From the NCBI GenBank assembly GCA_963704295.1, contig OY969884.1:1426001-1490000 (forward strand): a DNA stretch of 64,000 nt, given 5' to 3'. The DNA comes from JACCVL01 sp963704295 (lineage in GTDB: Bacteria > Actinomycetota > Actinomycetes > Propionibacteriales > Nocardioidaceae). The notes under the pieces are model-generated. The model ran no database searches. It saw nothing but the letters and a program-made list of their open reading frames with translations, and was not told the DNA's origin. A program made the translations under genes and the position numbers. Within the stretch, counting starts at the first letter, position 1; each line of letters begins with the position of its first letter. Below, in pieces: positions 51,428-62,431 of the stretch.

Positions 51428-51910
51428 GTGTCCGAACTGACGTTGACGCTGATCCGGCTCGGCTTCCTCGCCGTGCTCTGGCTGTTCGTGCTCTCCGCGG
51501 TGTCGGTGATCCGCTCGGACATGTTCGGCGCCCGGGTGGACAGCACGCGGGCTCCCAAACCCGCGAAGACGCCGAAACCGGCGAAGGAGCCGCGCCAGCG
51601 GCGGCGCGACAGCCGCAACGAGCCGCGCCAGCTGGTCGTCGCCGACGGTCCGGACCGTGGGCAGTCGGTGCCGCTCGGAGCCGAGCCGCTGTTGATCGGC
51701 CGGGGCACCGACGCGGCGATCCGGCTGGACGACGACTACGTGTCGACGCGGCACGCCCGGGTGGCGACCAACGGGGAGGAGTGGTTCGTCGAGGACCTCG
51801 GATCGACGAACGGAACCTACGTCGGCAGCCAGCGGGTGACCGCACCCACGCCGATCGCGATGGGCACCCCGATCCGCATCGGCAAGTCGGTCCTCGAGCT
51901 GCGGCGGTGA
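51428..51910 (+). CDS. fhaB: FhaB/FipA: membrane-anchored FHA protein
   Basis: 160 residues: a membrane helix (about 5-25), a Pro/Lys-rich stretch, then an FHA domain (about 75-155) with LLIGRGTDAAIRLDDDYVSTRHARV and GSTNGTYVGS. FhaB is phosphorylated by PknA/PknB and links the kinases to FtsZ and FtsQ in oxidative stress and division. The GTG starts 1 nt after the fhaA stop, and its own stop overlaps the pstP start. Confidence 0.94.
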   Translation: MSELTLTLIRLGFLAVLWLFVLSAVSVIRSDMFGARVDSTRAPKPAKTPKPAKEPRQRRRDSRNEPRQLVVADGPDRGQSVPLGAEPLLIGRGTDAAIRLDDDYVSTRHARVATNGEEWFVEDLGSTNGTYVGSQRVTAPTPIAMGTPIRIGKSVLELRR

Positions 51911-53334
51911 CGATGACCTCGCTGCGCTACACCGCCCTCACCGACGTCGGACCGAACCGCAAGAACAACCAGGACTCCGGCTACGCCAGCCCTCGGCTGC
52001 TCGTCCTCGCCGACGGCATGGGCGGTCAGGCGGCCGGGGACCTCGCCTCGGCGGTGACCGTGCAGACGGTACGCCGGCTGGACACGCCGCCCGAGGGAGA
52101 CGTGCTGGAGGCCCTCGCCGGCGCCACTCACCGTGCGAACGACCGGCTCAGCGAGCTGGTCGAGGAGGACCCGAGCAGGGAGGGCATGGGCACCACGCTG
52201 ATCGCGATGGTGTTCGAGGCCGCCGACGGAGGTGCCGACCGGCTCGCCATCGCCCACGTCGGCGACTCCCGGGCGTACCTACTTCGCGACGGCGACCTGC
52301 GGCAGCTGACCGCCGACCACACCTTCGTGCAGTCGCTGGTCGACGAGGGCCGCATCTCCGCGGCCGAGGCCAGGCACCACCCGCACCGGTCCCTCATCCT
52401 GAAGGCGCTGCAGGGCGGACACAGCGTCGACCCTGACCTGTTCACGCTCGACGTCCAGCCGGGTGACCGGTTGCTGCTGTGCAGCGACGGACTCAGCGAC
52501 TACGTCGAGCCGGATGTCATCGCCACCGCGCTCGGGACGGGCAGCATCGAGGCCGCGGCGGCTGAGCTGGTCCGACTCGCCCTCGACGCCCGCACCACCG
52601 ACAACGTCACCTGTGTCATCGCAGAGGTGCTGGCAGACGACCCCGACCTCGACGGTGCTCCGGTGCTGGTCGGCTCTGCGGCCGAGCAGACCCGGCCGCA
52701 GCCGGCACCCGGCGCCGCGGGAGCCGGCGCGGACACCGCAGGGGACGACGACTACGTCGACGACGACGTCGACCTCGAGGAGTTGCGCTATGCCCCGCGG
52801 GACAAGGGTCGGCGCCGCTGGCTGCTCCGGCTGGTGCTGCTGGCAGCCGTCGTGGTGCTGGTCGCCCTCGGGCTGAACTGGGCCTACGACTGGAGCCAGT
52901 CCCGCTACTACGTGGCCGAGTCGGACGGCAACGTGGCGATCTTCCAGGGCATCTCACAGGACCTGCCCGGAGTCACCCTCTCCGAGCTGTTCGAGGACAC
53001 CGGCCTGCCGGTGGCGGACCTCCCGGAGTACAGCCAGGAACGGGTACGCGACGGCATTGTCTCCGGTGACCTCGACGGCGCTCAGGACACGGTCGCCGAG
53101 CTTCGCAGCCTGGCCGCGGACTGCCGCTCCGGCGGCCGTGGCTCGGCCGAGTGCTCCGCCGACGGGACCACCACGACGCCCACGCCCGAGCCGACCGAGA
53201 CACCGGTCGGCGGCGGCGGCAGCGGTGGCGGAAGCGGTGGCGGCACCGGTGGCGGCACCGGGGGCGGCGGCGGTGGCGGCGGCGGCAGCGGTGACGGAAG
53301 CGGTGGTGGCGGTGGCAGCGGCGGCGGCGGATGA
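51907..53334 (+). CDS. pstP: PstP: PP2C-type Ser/Thr phosphatase
   Basis: About 475 residues. The PP2C domain (1-240) has DVGPNRKNNQDS, VLADGMGGQAAGD, HVGDSRAYLLRDGDL and a terminal DNVTCVI, giving the metal-binding aspartates. A membrane helix at about 301-325 (WLLRLVLLAAVVVLVALGLNWAYDW) leads to an extracellular domain and a Gly/Ser-rich tail of about 40 residues. It removes phosphate from PknA/PknB and their targets. The GTG overlaps the fhaB stop (GTGA); ATG 51913 is an alternative. The very Gly-rich tail is unusual. Confidence 0.95.
   Translation: MTMTSLRYTALTDVGPNRKNNQDSGYASPRLLVLADGMGGQAAGDLASAVTVQTVRRLDTPPEGDVLEALAGATHRANDRLSELVEEDPSREGMGTTLIAMVFEAADGGADRLAIAHVGDSRAYLLRDGDLRQLTADHTFVQSLVDEGRISAAEARHHPHRSLILKALQGGHSVDPDLFTLDVQPGDRLLLCSDGLSDYVEPDVIATALGTGSIEAAAAELVRLALDARTTDNVTCVIAEVLADDPDLDGAPVLVGSAAEQTRPQPAPGAAGAGADTAGDDDYVDDDVDLEELRYAPRDKGRRRWLLRLVLLAAVVVLVALGLNWAYDWSQSRYYVAESDGNVAIFQGISQDLPGVTLSELFEDTGLPVADLPEYSQERVRDGIVSGDLDGAQDTVAELRSLAADCRSGGRGSAECSADGTTTTPTPEPTETPVGGGGSGGGSGGGTGGGTGGGGGGGGGSGDGSGGGGGSGGGG
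53208..53331 (+). repeat. GGCGGC-type low-complexity tract coding the PstP Gly-rich tail
   Basis: Irregular GGC/GGT/AGC codon repeats encode GGGGSGGGSGGGTGGG-type sequence right up to the stop, which overlaps rodA. The tract is a likely spot for replication slippage. Confidence 0.75.
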
Positions 53335-54731
53335 GCGCCCCGGCGGTCAGCGCGGTCCCGGACCGCCCGCAGCTGGTTCCCCGCAAGCGTAGAGGCACCG
53401 AGCTGATCCTGCTGGTGGCGGCGCTCGTCGTCGGTATCGGCGCCTACGTCACCGCCGAGATCGGCTACAACGGCGAGGTACCGGACAACCTGGTCACGGT
53501 CGCCGGTGGATTCGTGGCGCTGGCGCTGGTGGCGCACGTCGGGGTGCGCTTCCTCGCCCCGTACGCCGACCCGGTGCTGCTGCCGCTGGTGGTAATGCTG
53601 AACGGCCTCGGTCTGGCGATGATCAACCGGATCGACCTCGACCTGCTGGCCGACAACCGGGATGAGGGCCCGTTCGCCGGCCAACAGGTGCTGTGGACCG
53701 CCATCGGTGTCATCGGGTTCGTCGCGGTGCTCGCGCTGGTCCGCGACCACCGTCGGCTGCAGGCCTACACCTACACCCTCGGTCTAGCCGCGATCGTGCT
53801 GCTGCTGCTGCCGCTGATGCCGGTCCTCGGCCGAGAGATCAACGGCGCCCGGATCTGGATCCGTCTCGGTCCGGTCGGCTTCCAACCGGGCGAGGTCGCC
53901 AAGATCTTCCTCGTCGTGTTCTTCGCCGGATATCTCGTCGTGAAGCGGGACGCGCTCGCGCTCGCCGGCCGCCGGCTCGTCGGCATCGACCTACCCCGCG
54001 GGCGCGACCTCGGCCCGATCCTGGCTGCCTGGCTGGTCAGCCTGGGCGTGCTCGTCTTCCAGCGGGATCTCGGCAGCTCGCTGCTGTTCTTCGGCCTCTT
54101 CGTCGTGTTGCTGTACGTCGCCACGGAGCGGGTCGGCTGGATCGTCGTCGGCGCCCTGCTCTTCGGCGCGGGGGCCTGGTTCGGCTACCTCACCTTCTCG
54201 CACGTTCAGGACCGGGTCACCGGCTGGCTGGACCCGTTCAGCGACACGGACGCGTACTTCCAGATCGTGCAGGGGCTGTACGGCCTGGCGTTCGGCGGCA
54301 TGCTGGGCACCGGCCTCGGCCAGGGCGACCCGACTCTGACACCGTTCTCCTACTCCGACTTCATCGTCACGTCGCTGGGCGAGGAGCTCGGGCTCGCCGG
54401 CCTGATGGCGGTGCTGGTGGTCTACGGCCTGATCGTGGAGCGCGGCCTGCGGATCGCGTTGCTCTGCCGGGACGCCTTCGGCAAGCTGGTCGCGACCGGC
54501 CTCGCCGTGACCTTCGCGCTCCAGGTCTTCGTGGTCGTGGGCGGGGTGACCCGCCTGATCCCGCTCACCGGCCTGACGACGCCGTTCCTGTCCTACGGCG
54601 GCTCGTCGCTGGTGGCCAACTGGGTGATCATTGGGCTGCTGCTTCGGATCAGCCACGTCACCCGGCGGCCGGCGCCAGCGGTGGCGCCGCTGCAGATGGA
54701 CGACGCCACCCAGGTGGTGAAGCTGCCGTGA
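53331..54731 (+). CDS. rodA: RodA/FtsW family SEDS glycosyltransferase
   Basis: 466 residues with about ten membrane helices. SEDS signatures are present: GARIWIRLGPVGFQPGEVAKIFLVVF, then QRDLGSSLLFFGLF, YLTFSHVQDRVTGWLDPF, and TGLTTPFLSYGGSSLVANW near the end. It polymerises lipid II for wall elongation with its partner PBP encoded next. The ATG overlaps the pstP stop by 4 nt and its own stop overlaps the pbpA start by 4 nt. Confidence 0.96.
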   Translation: MSAPAVSAVPDRPQLVPRKRRGTELILLVAALVVGIGAYVTAEIGYNGEVPDNLVTVAGGFVALALVAHVGVRFLAPYADPVLLPLVVMLNGLGLAMINRIDLDLLADNRDEGPFAGQQVLWTAIGVIGFVAVLALVRDHRRLQAYTYTLGLAAIVLLLLPLMPVLGREINGARIWIRLGPVGFQPGEVAKIFLVVFFAGYLVVKRDALALAGRRLVGIDLPRGRDLGPILAAWLVSLGVLVFQRDLGSSLLFFGLFVVLLYVATERVGWIVVGALLFGAGAWFGYLTFSHVQDRVTGWLDPFSDTDAYFQIVQGLYGLAFGGMLGTGLGQGDPTLTPFSYSDFIVTSLGEELGLAGLMAVLVVYGLIVERGLRIALLCRDAFGKLVATGLAVTFALQVFVVVGGVTRLIPLTGLTTPFLSYGGSSLVANWVIIGLLLRISHVTRRPAPAVAPLQMDDATQVVKLP

Positions 54732-56184
54732 ACCGTCCGATCCGCGTGCTCGCCGTCTTCTGCGGTCTGCTGTTCCTCGCCCTGCTGCTCAACGTCAACT
54801 ATGTGCAGTTCGTGGACGCGGGCGACCTGAACGCCAAGCAGGGCAACCGCCGGGTCATCGACGAGGAGTTCTCCCGTGATCGCGGCCCCATCCTGGTCCG
54901 TGGCCGGCCGGTGGCCCGCAGCGTCGCCACCGACGACGAGTTCGACTATCAGCGGGTCTACACGCAGTCGAAGCTGTACGCGCACCTGACCGGCTTCTAC
55001 TCTTACGTCTACGGCGCGACCGACGTCGAAGCCACCGCCAACCCCGTGCTCTCGGGCAGCGACGAGGCGCTGTTCGTCAACCGGGTGGTCGACCTGATCG
55101 GTGGCCAGCAGCCGAGCGGTGGCAGTGTGCAGCTCACGATCGACCCCGCGGCACAGCAGGCTGCCCTCGACGGCCTGGAAGCCCTGCCGGGCGACCCGCG
55201 CGGAGCCGTGGTGGCGCTCGACCCGGCCAGCGGTGCTGTGCTGGCGATGGTCTCGCAGCCAACGTATGACCCCAACCTGCTGGCCGACCATGACTTCGGC
55301 AAGGCCGACGACGCCTACCGCCAGCTCACCCGCGACGACGACGAGCCACTGCTGGACCGGAGCCGGGAGAACACCTACTCGCCCGGGTCCACCTTCAAGC
55401 TGGTCACCGCCGCGGCCGCGCTGGAGAGCGGCGAATACGAACCAGACAGCCAGGTCCCCGGTGGGCCGTCCCTCGACCTGCCGCAGACCGACCAGGACCT
55501 CACCAACGATGTCTCCTCCTGCGGCAGCGGCAACATCACGCTGACGCTCGCGCTGGCCTATTCGTGCAACGTGTCCTTCGGCGCCGTCGGCCTGGACCTG
55601 GGCAACGACGTGCTGCTCGAGCAGGCGGAGGCCTTCGGCTTCAACTCGTCCTCCGCCATGGACGACCTGCGGCTGGTGCCGAGCGCCTACCCGGAAGAGG
55701 CGGAGGGGCCATTCCCGGCCTACAACGCGATCGGGCAGTTCGACGTGGCCGCGACTCCGGTGCAGATGGCGATGGTCGTCGCCGGCATCGCCAACGACGG
55801 TGCGGTGATGAAGCCGTACATCGTAGACGAGGTTCGCTCCCCCGACGTCGACCTGCTCGAGCGCACCGAGCCCGAGGAGCTGAGCGAGGCGGTCTCGTCC
55901 GGTGTCGCCGAGGAGCTCACCCAGATGATGGTCACGGTCGTCGACCAGGGCACCGCCGACGAGGCGGCCATCCCTGGGGTGGCGGTGGCGGCCAAGACCG
56001 GCACCGCGGAGCGAACCGAGGAGCTCCCGCCGTACGCGTGGTTCGTGTCCTTCGCTCCAGCCGACGACCCGGAGGTGGCGGTCGCGGTGTTCGTCGAGAA
56101 CGCCGATGTGCCCCGCGAGGAGATCTCCGGCGGCGGTCTCGCCGGCCCGATCGCCCGGCAGGTCATGCAGGCGGTGATCGCGCA

Positions 56185-56188
<4 letters not shown>
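54728..56188 (+). CDS. pbpA: PbpA: class B penicillin-binding protein
   Basis: 486 residues. An N-terminal signal-anchor (8-28), a short pedestal, and a transpeptidase domain with S221-T-F-K224, S279-C-N281 and K423-T-G425, the three active-site motifs. It cross-links the glycan made by RodA. The order rodA-pbpA within the kinase operon is the usual actinobacterial one. GTG overlaps the rodA stop (GTGA). Confidence 0.96.
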
Positions 56189-57782
<1,594 letters not shown>

Positions 57783-57786
<4 letters not shown>

Positions 57787-59660
57787 CCGAGCGACCTCCC
57801 GGTGACGGGCCGGGACCGAGCGACGGCGTCACTGGGTCCGTCCTTGGTGACCGCTACGAGGTCGGCGCCCTGATCGGCCGCGGCGGGATGGCCGACGTCC
57901 GCGCCGGGCATGACTCCCGGCTCGGCCGCACGGTGGCGATCAAGCGGCTGCGCCCGGATCTCGCCAGTGACCCGACGTTCCAGGCGCGGTTCCGCCGCGA
58001 GGCCCAGTCGGCCGCCTCTCTCAACCACCCCGCCATCGTGGCGGTCTACGACACCGGCGACGAGGTGGTCGCCGACGGCAGCCACGTCCCCTTCATCGTG
58101 ATGGAGTACGTCGACGGGCAGACGCTGCGCGAGATCCTCCGCCAGGGCCGCAAGATCCTCCCCGAGCGAGCCCTGGAGATCAGCGCCGACGTGCTGTCCG
58201 CGCTGGACTACTCCCACCGGGCCGGGATCGTGCACCGCGACATCAAACCGGCCAACGTGATGCTGACGCCGACCGGCCGGGTCAAGGTCATGGACTTCGG
58301 GATCGCCCGGGCGATCGCGGACTCGTCGTCGTCCATGACGGCGACGGCCGCGGTGGTCGGGACGGCACAGTACCTGTCGCCCGAGCAGGCCCGGGGCGAG
58401 CAGGTGGACGCCCGCAGCGACATCTACTCCACCGGCTGCCTGCTCTTCGAGCTGCTGACCGGGCGGCCGCCGTTCGTGGGCGACAGCCCGGTGTCGGTGG
58501 CCTACCAGCACGTGCGTGAGGAGCCACCGGCGCCGTCCAGCCTGGCCCCGGATGTGACCCCGGCGATCGACGCGATCGTCGCCAAGGCGCTGGCCAAGAA
58601 GGTCGCCGAGCGCTATCAGTCCGCCGCCCAGATGCGCGCGGACATCGAGCGGGCGCTGGCCGGGCAGAGCGTCGAGGCCCCCGCCGCGGTGGTGGTCCCG
58701 CCGACGACGGCGTTGCCCTCGGACGCCGAGAGCACGAGCGTGTTCGCTCCGGCCACGGACGAGGAACCAGAGCCGGACCAGCCGGCCGAGACCGCGCGCC
58801 GGCGGCGGCGATGGCTGTGGGTCGCCCTCGCCCTGCTGTTGGTGGGCCTGATCGCGGCGGCGGCGTGGCTGCTCAGCGGTGGAGGCGGCGACGAGTCGAC
58901 CCTGGAGGTCCCCGACGTGGTCGGCGACCCGGTCGCGGAGGCCACGACCGCGCTGGAGGACGCCGGTTTCGGCGTCGAGACGACCCGGGAACCGAGCGAC
59001 GACCAGCCGAAGGGCGTCGTGACCGCCCAGGACCCCGGGGCGGGTGAGTTCGAGGCCGAGGACACGGTCATCTCGCTCACCGTCAGCTCCGGCGCCGAAG
59101 CGGTGGCGGTGCCGACCGGGCTGGTCGGGGTATCGCGGTCCGAGGCGGTGGACCGGTTGGAGCAGGCCGACCTCGAGGCGGACTTCAGCTACGAGGCGAG
59201 CAGCGAGCCGCGCAACGAGGTGTTGGCCACCGATCCCGAGTCCGGCACCGAGGTGGCCCCCGGCTCCGCGGTCACGCTGGTGCTGAGTGACGGCCCGGTC
59301 CTGGTCCCGAGCGTCGTCGGGGAGACCCAGCGGCGGGCTGAGCGACTGATCCGCGCGGCCGACCTCGAGCCGTTCGTCACGTTCGACCCGGACGCCGACG
59401 TCGAGGCCGGGATCGTCACCGAGCAGAGCCCGGGCGCCAACACGCCGGCTGAGCCCGGTGACCAGGTGACGATCGTCGTGTCCCGCCGTCCGGACGAGAC
59501 CACCGAGACCACCGAGACGACCGAGACCACCGAGACGACCGAGCCGCCGACCACCACCACCGAGCCACCCACCACCACGACGCAGCCACCCACCACCACG
59601 ACGCAGCCACCCACCGGGCAGACCACGACCAATCCCGGGAACCGGGGCCGGTTGCGCTGA
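57783..59660 (+). CDS. pknB: PknB: PASTA-domain Ser/Thr kinase
   Basis: 625 residues. The kinase domain (about 22-285) has [24 protein letters not shown] and VMDFGIARA, with a Ser/Thr-rich activation loop ([18 protein letters not shown]). A membrane helix (about 338-360) is followed by three PASTA repeats (about 368-570), which bind muropeptides or lipid II, and a Thr/Pro-rich tail with ETT and PPTTTT repeats. Three PASTA units compare with four in M. tuberculosis. GTG overlaps the pknA stop; the operon ends here, 4 bp from the convergent DUF881 gene. Confidence 0.96.
59496..59616 (+). repeat. Short tandem repeats coding the PknB C-terminal Thr-rich tail
   Basis: Units of GAGACCACC / GAGACGACC (Glu-Thr-Thr) give way to longer units encoding Pro-Pro-Thr-Thr-Thr-Thr-Gln/Glu. 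The repeats are in register with the codons and can vary without breaking the frame. Confidence 0.75.
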
Positions 59661-59664
59661 CGGC

Positions 59665-60399
59665 TCAGAGCGGCTCGGCGTACTCCATCACCGGGCGGCC
59701 GTCGTAGGCGGCGAGGTCGATCTGCTCGGACACCTCCAGCTCGAGACCGAGGTCGTAGGCCTCGACGTACTGGCGGTAGATGTCGACGTAGTGGGTGCTC
59801 TCCAGGACGGCGAAGAGCTGATCAGTGTCGCCGACCGCCTCGATCCGGTACGGCGGGGCGTACGGCACCCCTTCCAGTATCACGGTGTTGCCGACGCACT
59901 TGATGCCGGTGGTGGAGACGAGCCGCTGGCCCTGCAGGCTGACCCCGACCGCCCCGCCGGCCCACATGGCATTGACGAACGCCTGGATGTCCTGCTGGTG
60001 CACCACGAGCGCGTTGGCGTCGACCCCCTCCGGTGGCTCGTCGAGCGGGGAGTCGTCGAGGGTCACGACCAGGCCGGCCCCGGAAACCGGTGTCAGCCCG
60101 GCCACGGGGCTCGCCTCGGCGACCCGCTCGCGAACGGTGCGGACGGCGTCGTCGTCGACCATCCCGCCGAGCAGGTCGACCTCGGCCTGCAGCCGCTCGA
60201 CCTCGCTGCGCAGGGCGTCCACGTCGGCGGCGCGCTGGTCGACGACGGTCTCGAGATCCGTCCCGCTCGCGCGCAGGTCGGTCCCCCCGCTGCTCACCGC
60301 ACTGGCGACGAACAGGCCGCCGGCCAGCGCCGCGACGACCGGGACCGCCAGCTGCCAGCGCCCTAGTCGACGGCGGGGCGGAGACGGCGCTGCGGACAT
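59665..60399 (-). CDS. DUF881 family membrane-anchored protein
   Basis: 244 residues: an N-terminal membrane helix (about 15-35), a coiled-coil region (DALRSEVERLQAEVDLL), and the DUF881 domain with GLVVTLDDSP, NALVVHQQDIQAFVNAMWAGGA and GNTVILEGVPYAPPYRIEAVG. In actinobacteria DUF881 genes sit beside crgA and the pkn operon and are suspected cell-envelope or division factors; the exact role is unknown. ATG start. Confidence 0.92.
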   Translation of the reverse strand: MSAAPSPPRRRLGRWQLAVPVVAALAGGLFVASAVSSGGTDLRASGTDLETVVDQRAADVDALRSEVERLQAEVDLLGGMVDDDAVRTVRERVAEASPVAGLTPVSGAGLVVTLDDSPLDEPPEGVDANALVVHQQDIQAFVNAMWAGGAVGVSLQGQRLVSTTGIKCVGNTVILEGVPYAPPYRIEAVGDTDQLFAVLESTHYVDIYRQYVEAYDLGLELEVSEQIDLAAYDGRPVMEYAEPL

Positions 60400-60463
60400 G
60401 ACCTGCTCTCGGGACGGGACGTGATGGCGGTGCTGGGCGGTGCCCGCGGCCGGTGACCTCGTC

Positions 60464-60469
60464 TAGGCT
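60464..60469 (+). promoter_or_regulatory. -10 element TAGGCT upstream of crgA
   Basis: TAGGCT lies 12 nt before an ATG (60482) and 48 nt before the preferred GTG (60518) of crgA, giving a leader of roughly 40 nt to the latter. Confidence 0.5.
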
Positions 60470-60517
60470 AGCCGGGACCGGATGCGCATCGACCGACCCG
60501 ACCGAGCCGAGGTGCCC

Positions 60518-60772
60518 GTGCCCCCGTCACGACAGCGCAAGCAGCGCGACTCGTCCCGCCCCGCCAAGGACGCGCCCCGCCGCCCCGGGCTGATCAAGCG
60601 GTTCGCCGCGCCGGCGATGCTCACCTGTTGGCTGGTCGGGCTGGCCTGGGTCGTCGTGTTCTACATCGCCGGTACCGAGATCCCCGGCATGCGTGACCTC
60701 GGCAACTGGAACCTGCTGCTGGGCATGGGCCTGATCGCAGTCGGGTTCGTGTTCGCCACCCAGTGGGAGTGA
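60518..60772 (+). CDS. crgA: CrgA: cell division/septation protein
   Basis: 84 residues with the CrgA layout: a basic N-terminus (PPSRQRKQRDSSRPAK), a first membrane helix (MLTCWLVGLAWVVVFYIAG), a short extracellular loop (TEIPGMRDLGNWN) and a second helix ending in ATQWE. CrgA joins FtsZ, FtsI and FtsQ at the septum and coordinates growth with the SEDS/PBP machinery encoded nearby. GTG chosen for GAGG 5 nt upstream; ATG 60482 would add 12 residues with no family similarity. Confidence 0.92.
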   Translation: MPPSRQRKQRDSSRPAKDAPRRPGLIKRFAAPAMLTCWLVGLAWVVVFYIAGTEIPGMRDLGNWNLLLGMGLIAVGFVFATQWE

Positions 60773-60792
60773 GCCGGATTACACCGCTGTAG

Positions 60793-60824
60793 TTATGCAC
60801 AGTAGTTGTCCCCAATGTGGACAA
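60793..60824. promoter_or_regulatory. Cluster of DnaA boxes between crgA and rhomboid
   Basis: TTATGCACA (60793-60801) matches the TTATNCACA consensus. TTGTCCCCA (60806-60814) matches the actinobacterial TTGTCCACA box at 8 of 9. TGTGGACAA (60816-60824) is a perfect TTGTCCACA box on the minus strand. The last two also form an inverted repeat (60805-60811 with 60819-60825) that might act as a terminator for the convergent genes. Confidence 0.6.
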
Positions 60825-60838
60825 CCCGTTCGCGCCGG

Positions 60839-61708
60839 CTAGACCAGCGCGTGCGCGGCCACCGCGCCGATCATCAGCACCCACAGACCGCTGAACAGCA
60901 GCGGGTGCACCAGCCGTCGGTGCTGTCGCGGCGTGTAGGCCAGCACTGCGCCGATCAGCGCGCCGGCGAGCAGCCCGCCGACGTGGGCCTGCCAGCTGAT
61001 GTTCGGCAGCGTGAAGGTGATGACCAGGTTGATCGCCAGGAGTACCAGCCAGGCGGTGATGTCGTAGCCGCGCGAGCGCATCAGCACGATGGCGGCGCCG
61101 AAGATGCCGAAGACCGCTCCGGACGCCCCGAGGGTGGGGATCCGTGGGTCTGCGAGCCATACCACCGTCACCGAGCCGGCCATCGCCGTGGTCAGGTAGA
61201 TCGCCACCAGCCGGGTCTGACCCACCAGCCGCTCCAGCGGCGGCCCCAGGGCGTACAGCGCGATCATGTTGAACGCGATGTGCAGCACCTGAAGGTGCAA
61301 GAACGCGGAGGTCAGCAGCCGCCACCAGGCACCGTCGTCGACGCCGGTGAGTCCGAACAGCGGCCGGGACGAGGTGAGTAGGAACATCTCCTGGTAGAGC
61401 CGGCCGGACGCCCCGCCGGTGCCCTGCACGAGCAGGAAGACGCCGACGTTGAGCCCGATCAGCGCGAGGGTGGCACGGCCGGGCTGGGTCGGAATCCGTC
61501 CGCCGACCGCGGTGCGGGCCTGTCGCTGGCTGCGCTGCCCCTCGGCGACACAGTCCGGGCACTGAAAGCCCACCGCAGCGGGCCGCATGCAGTCCGGGCA
61601 GATCGGCCGGTCGCAGCGCTGGCAGCGGATCCAGGTCTCCCGGTCCGGGTGCCGGTAGCAGCGCGGGGCGGTGCTGCCGGCACCCGGCGCGGCGAGAGGC
61701 TCTGTCAC
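60839..61708 (-). CDS. Rhomboid family intramembrane protease with N-terminal zinc finger
   Basis: 289 residues. An N-terminal B-box-like zinc finger (CYRHPDRETWIRCQRCDRPICPDCMRPAAVGFQCPDC, about 17-53) precedes six membrane helices. The catalytic Ser is in GASGAVFG and the His in AHVGGLLAG; HIAFNMIALY is the conserved loop. It cleaves membrane proteins within the bilayer; natural substrates are unknown. The order crgA - rhomboid - ppiA is conserved in actinobacteria. GTG start. Confidence 0.94.
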   Translation of the reverse strand: MTEPLAAPGAGSTAPRCYRHPDRETWIRCQRCDRPICPDCMRPAAVGFQCPDCVAEGQRSQRQARTAVGGRIPTQPGRATLALIGLNVGVFLLVQGTGGASGRLYQEMFLLTSSRPLFGLTGVDDGAWWRLLTSAFLHLQVLHIAFNMIALYALGPPLERLVGQTRLVAIYLTTAMAGSVTVVWLADPRIPTLGASGAVFGIFGAAIVLMRSRGYDITAWLVLLAINLVITFTLPNISWQAHVGGLLAGALIGAVLAYTPRQHRRLVHPLLFSGLWVLMIGAVAAHALV

Positions 61709-61714
61709 GCGGGG

Positions 61715-62245
61715 TCAGGCCTGGTGCCGGTCGATCTCGACGCTCTCGATGACCACCGGCTCGACCGGGCGGTCCCGGCCGTCGGTCGCCGTCGTCGCGA
61801 TCGCGTCGACGATCGCCTGGCTGGACTCGTCCTCGACGGCGCCGAAGATCGTGTGCTTGAAGTTCAGCCACGAGGTCGGCTGCACGGTGATGAAGAACTG
61901 GGACCCGTTGGTTCCCGGCCCGGCGTTGGCCATCGCCAGTAGGTACGGCCGGTCGAAGCCGAGCTCGGGGTGGAACTCGTCCTTGAACGTGTAGCCGGGC
62001 CCGCCGGTGCCGGTCCCGAGCGGGCAGCCGCCCTGGATCATGAAGCTGTCGATGACCCGGTGGAAGCCCAGCCCATCGTAGAACCGCTCGCTGCGCTTCT
62101 CCCCGGTGCGCGGGTCGGTCCACTCCTTGGTTCCCTCGGCGAGGCCGACGAAGTTCTGCACCGTGGTCGGCGCGTGGTCGGGGAACAGCCGGACGACGAC
62201 GTCGCCCCGATTCGTGTGCAGGGTGGCGGACACGGACTCGGACAC
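61715..62245 (-). CDS. ppiA: Peptidyl-prolyl cis-trans isomerase (cyclophilin)
   Basis: 176 residues of a single cyclophilin domain with no signal peptide, so cytoplasmic. RFYDGLGFHRVIDSFMIQGGCPLG gives the catalytic Arg and Phe; MANAGPGTNGSQFFITV and LNFKHTIFGAV complete the active site. It speeds folding around X-Pro bonds. GTG with AGAGGA about 8 nt upstream. It follows the rhomboid gene by 6 bp on the same strand. Confidence 0.96.
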   Translation of the reverse strand: MSESVSATLHTNRGDVVVRLFPDHAPTTVQNFVGLAEGTKEWTDPRTGEKRSERFYDGLGFHRVIDSFMIQGGCPLGTGTGGPGYTFKDEFHPELGFDRPYLLAMANAGPGTNGSQFFITVQPTSWLNFKHTIFGAVEDESSQAIVDAIATTATDGRDRPVEPVVIESVEIDRHQA

Positions 62246-62431
62246 GACGGATTCCTCTCGGTGGGATGCGGGGGAGTACCGGTGGCGTACCGGCGTGAGG
62301 TGCCGAGTCTAGGGGGCGCGGATCACCCCCGAGATGACAGACGGCGCCAAGCGCGCGAGCATGGGCCTCCGAGGCCGGGCCGAGGGCTCCGGCCGACCCG
62401 CTACCGACGCCACCTGCTGGAGGCCCACCTC

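Noticed and set aside
60773..60838. The chromosomal origin oriC
   Set aside because: Three DnaA boxes are too few and there is no AT-rich unwinding region or dnaA/dnaN flank; it is better described as a DnaA-box cluster.
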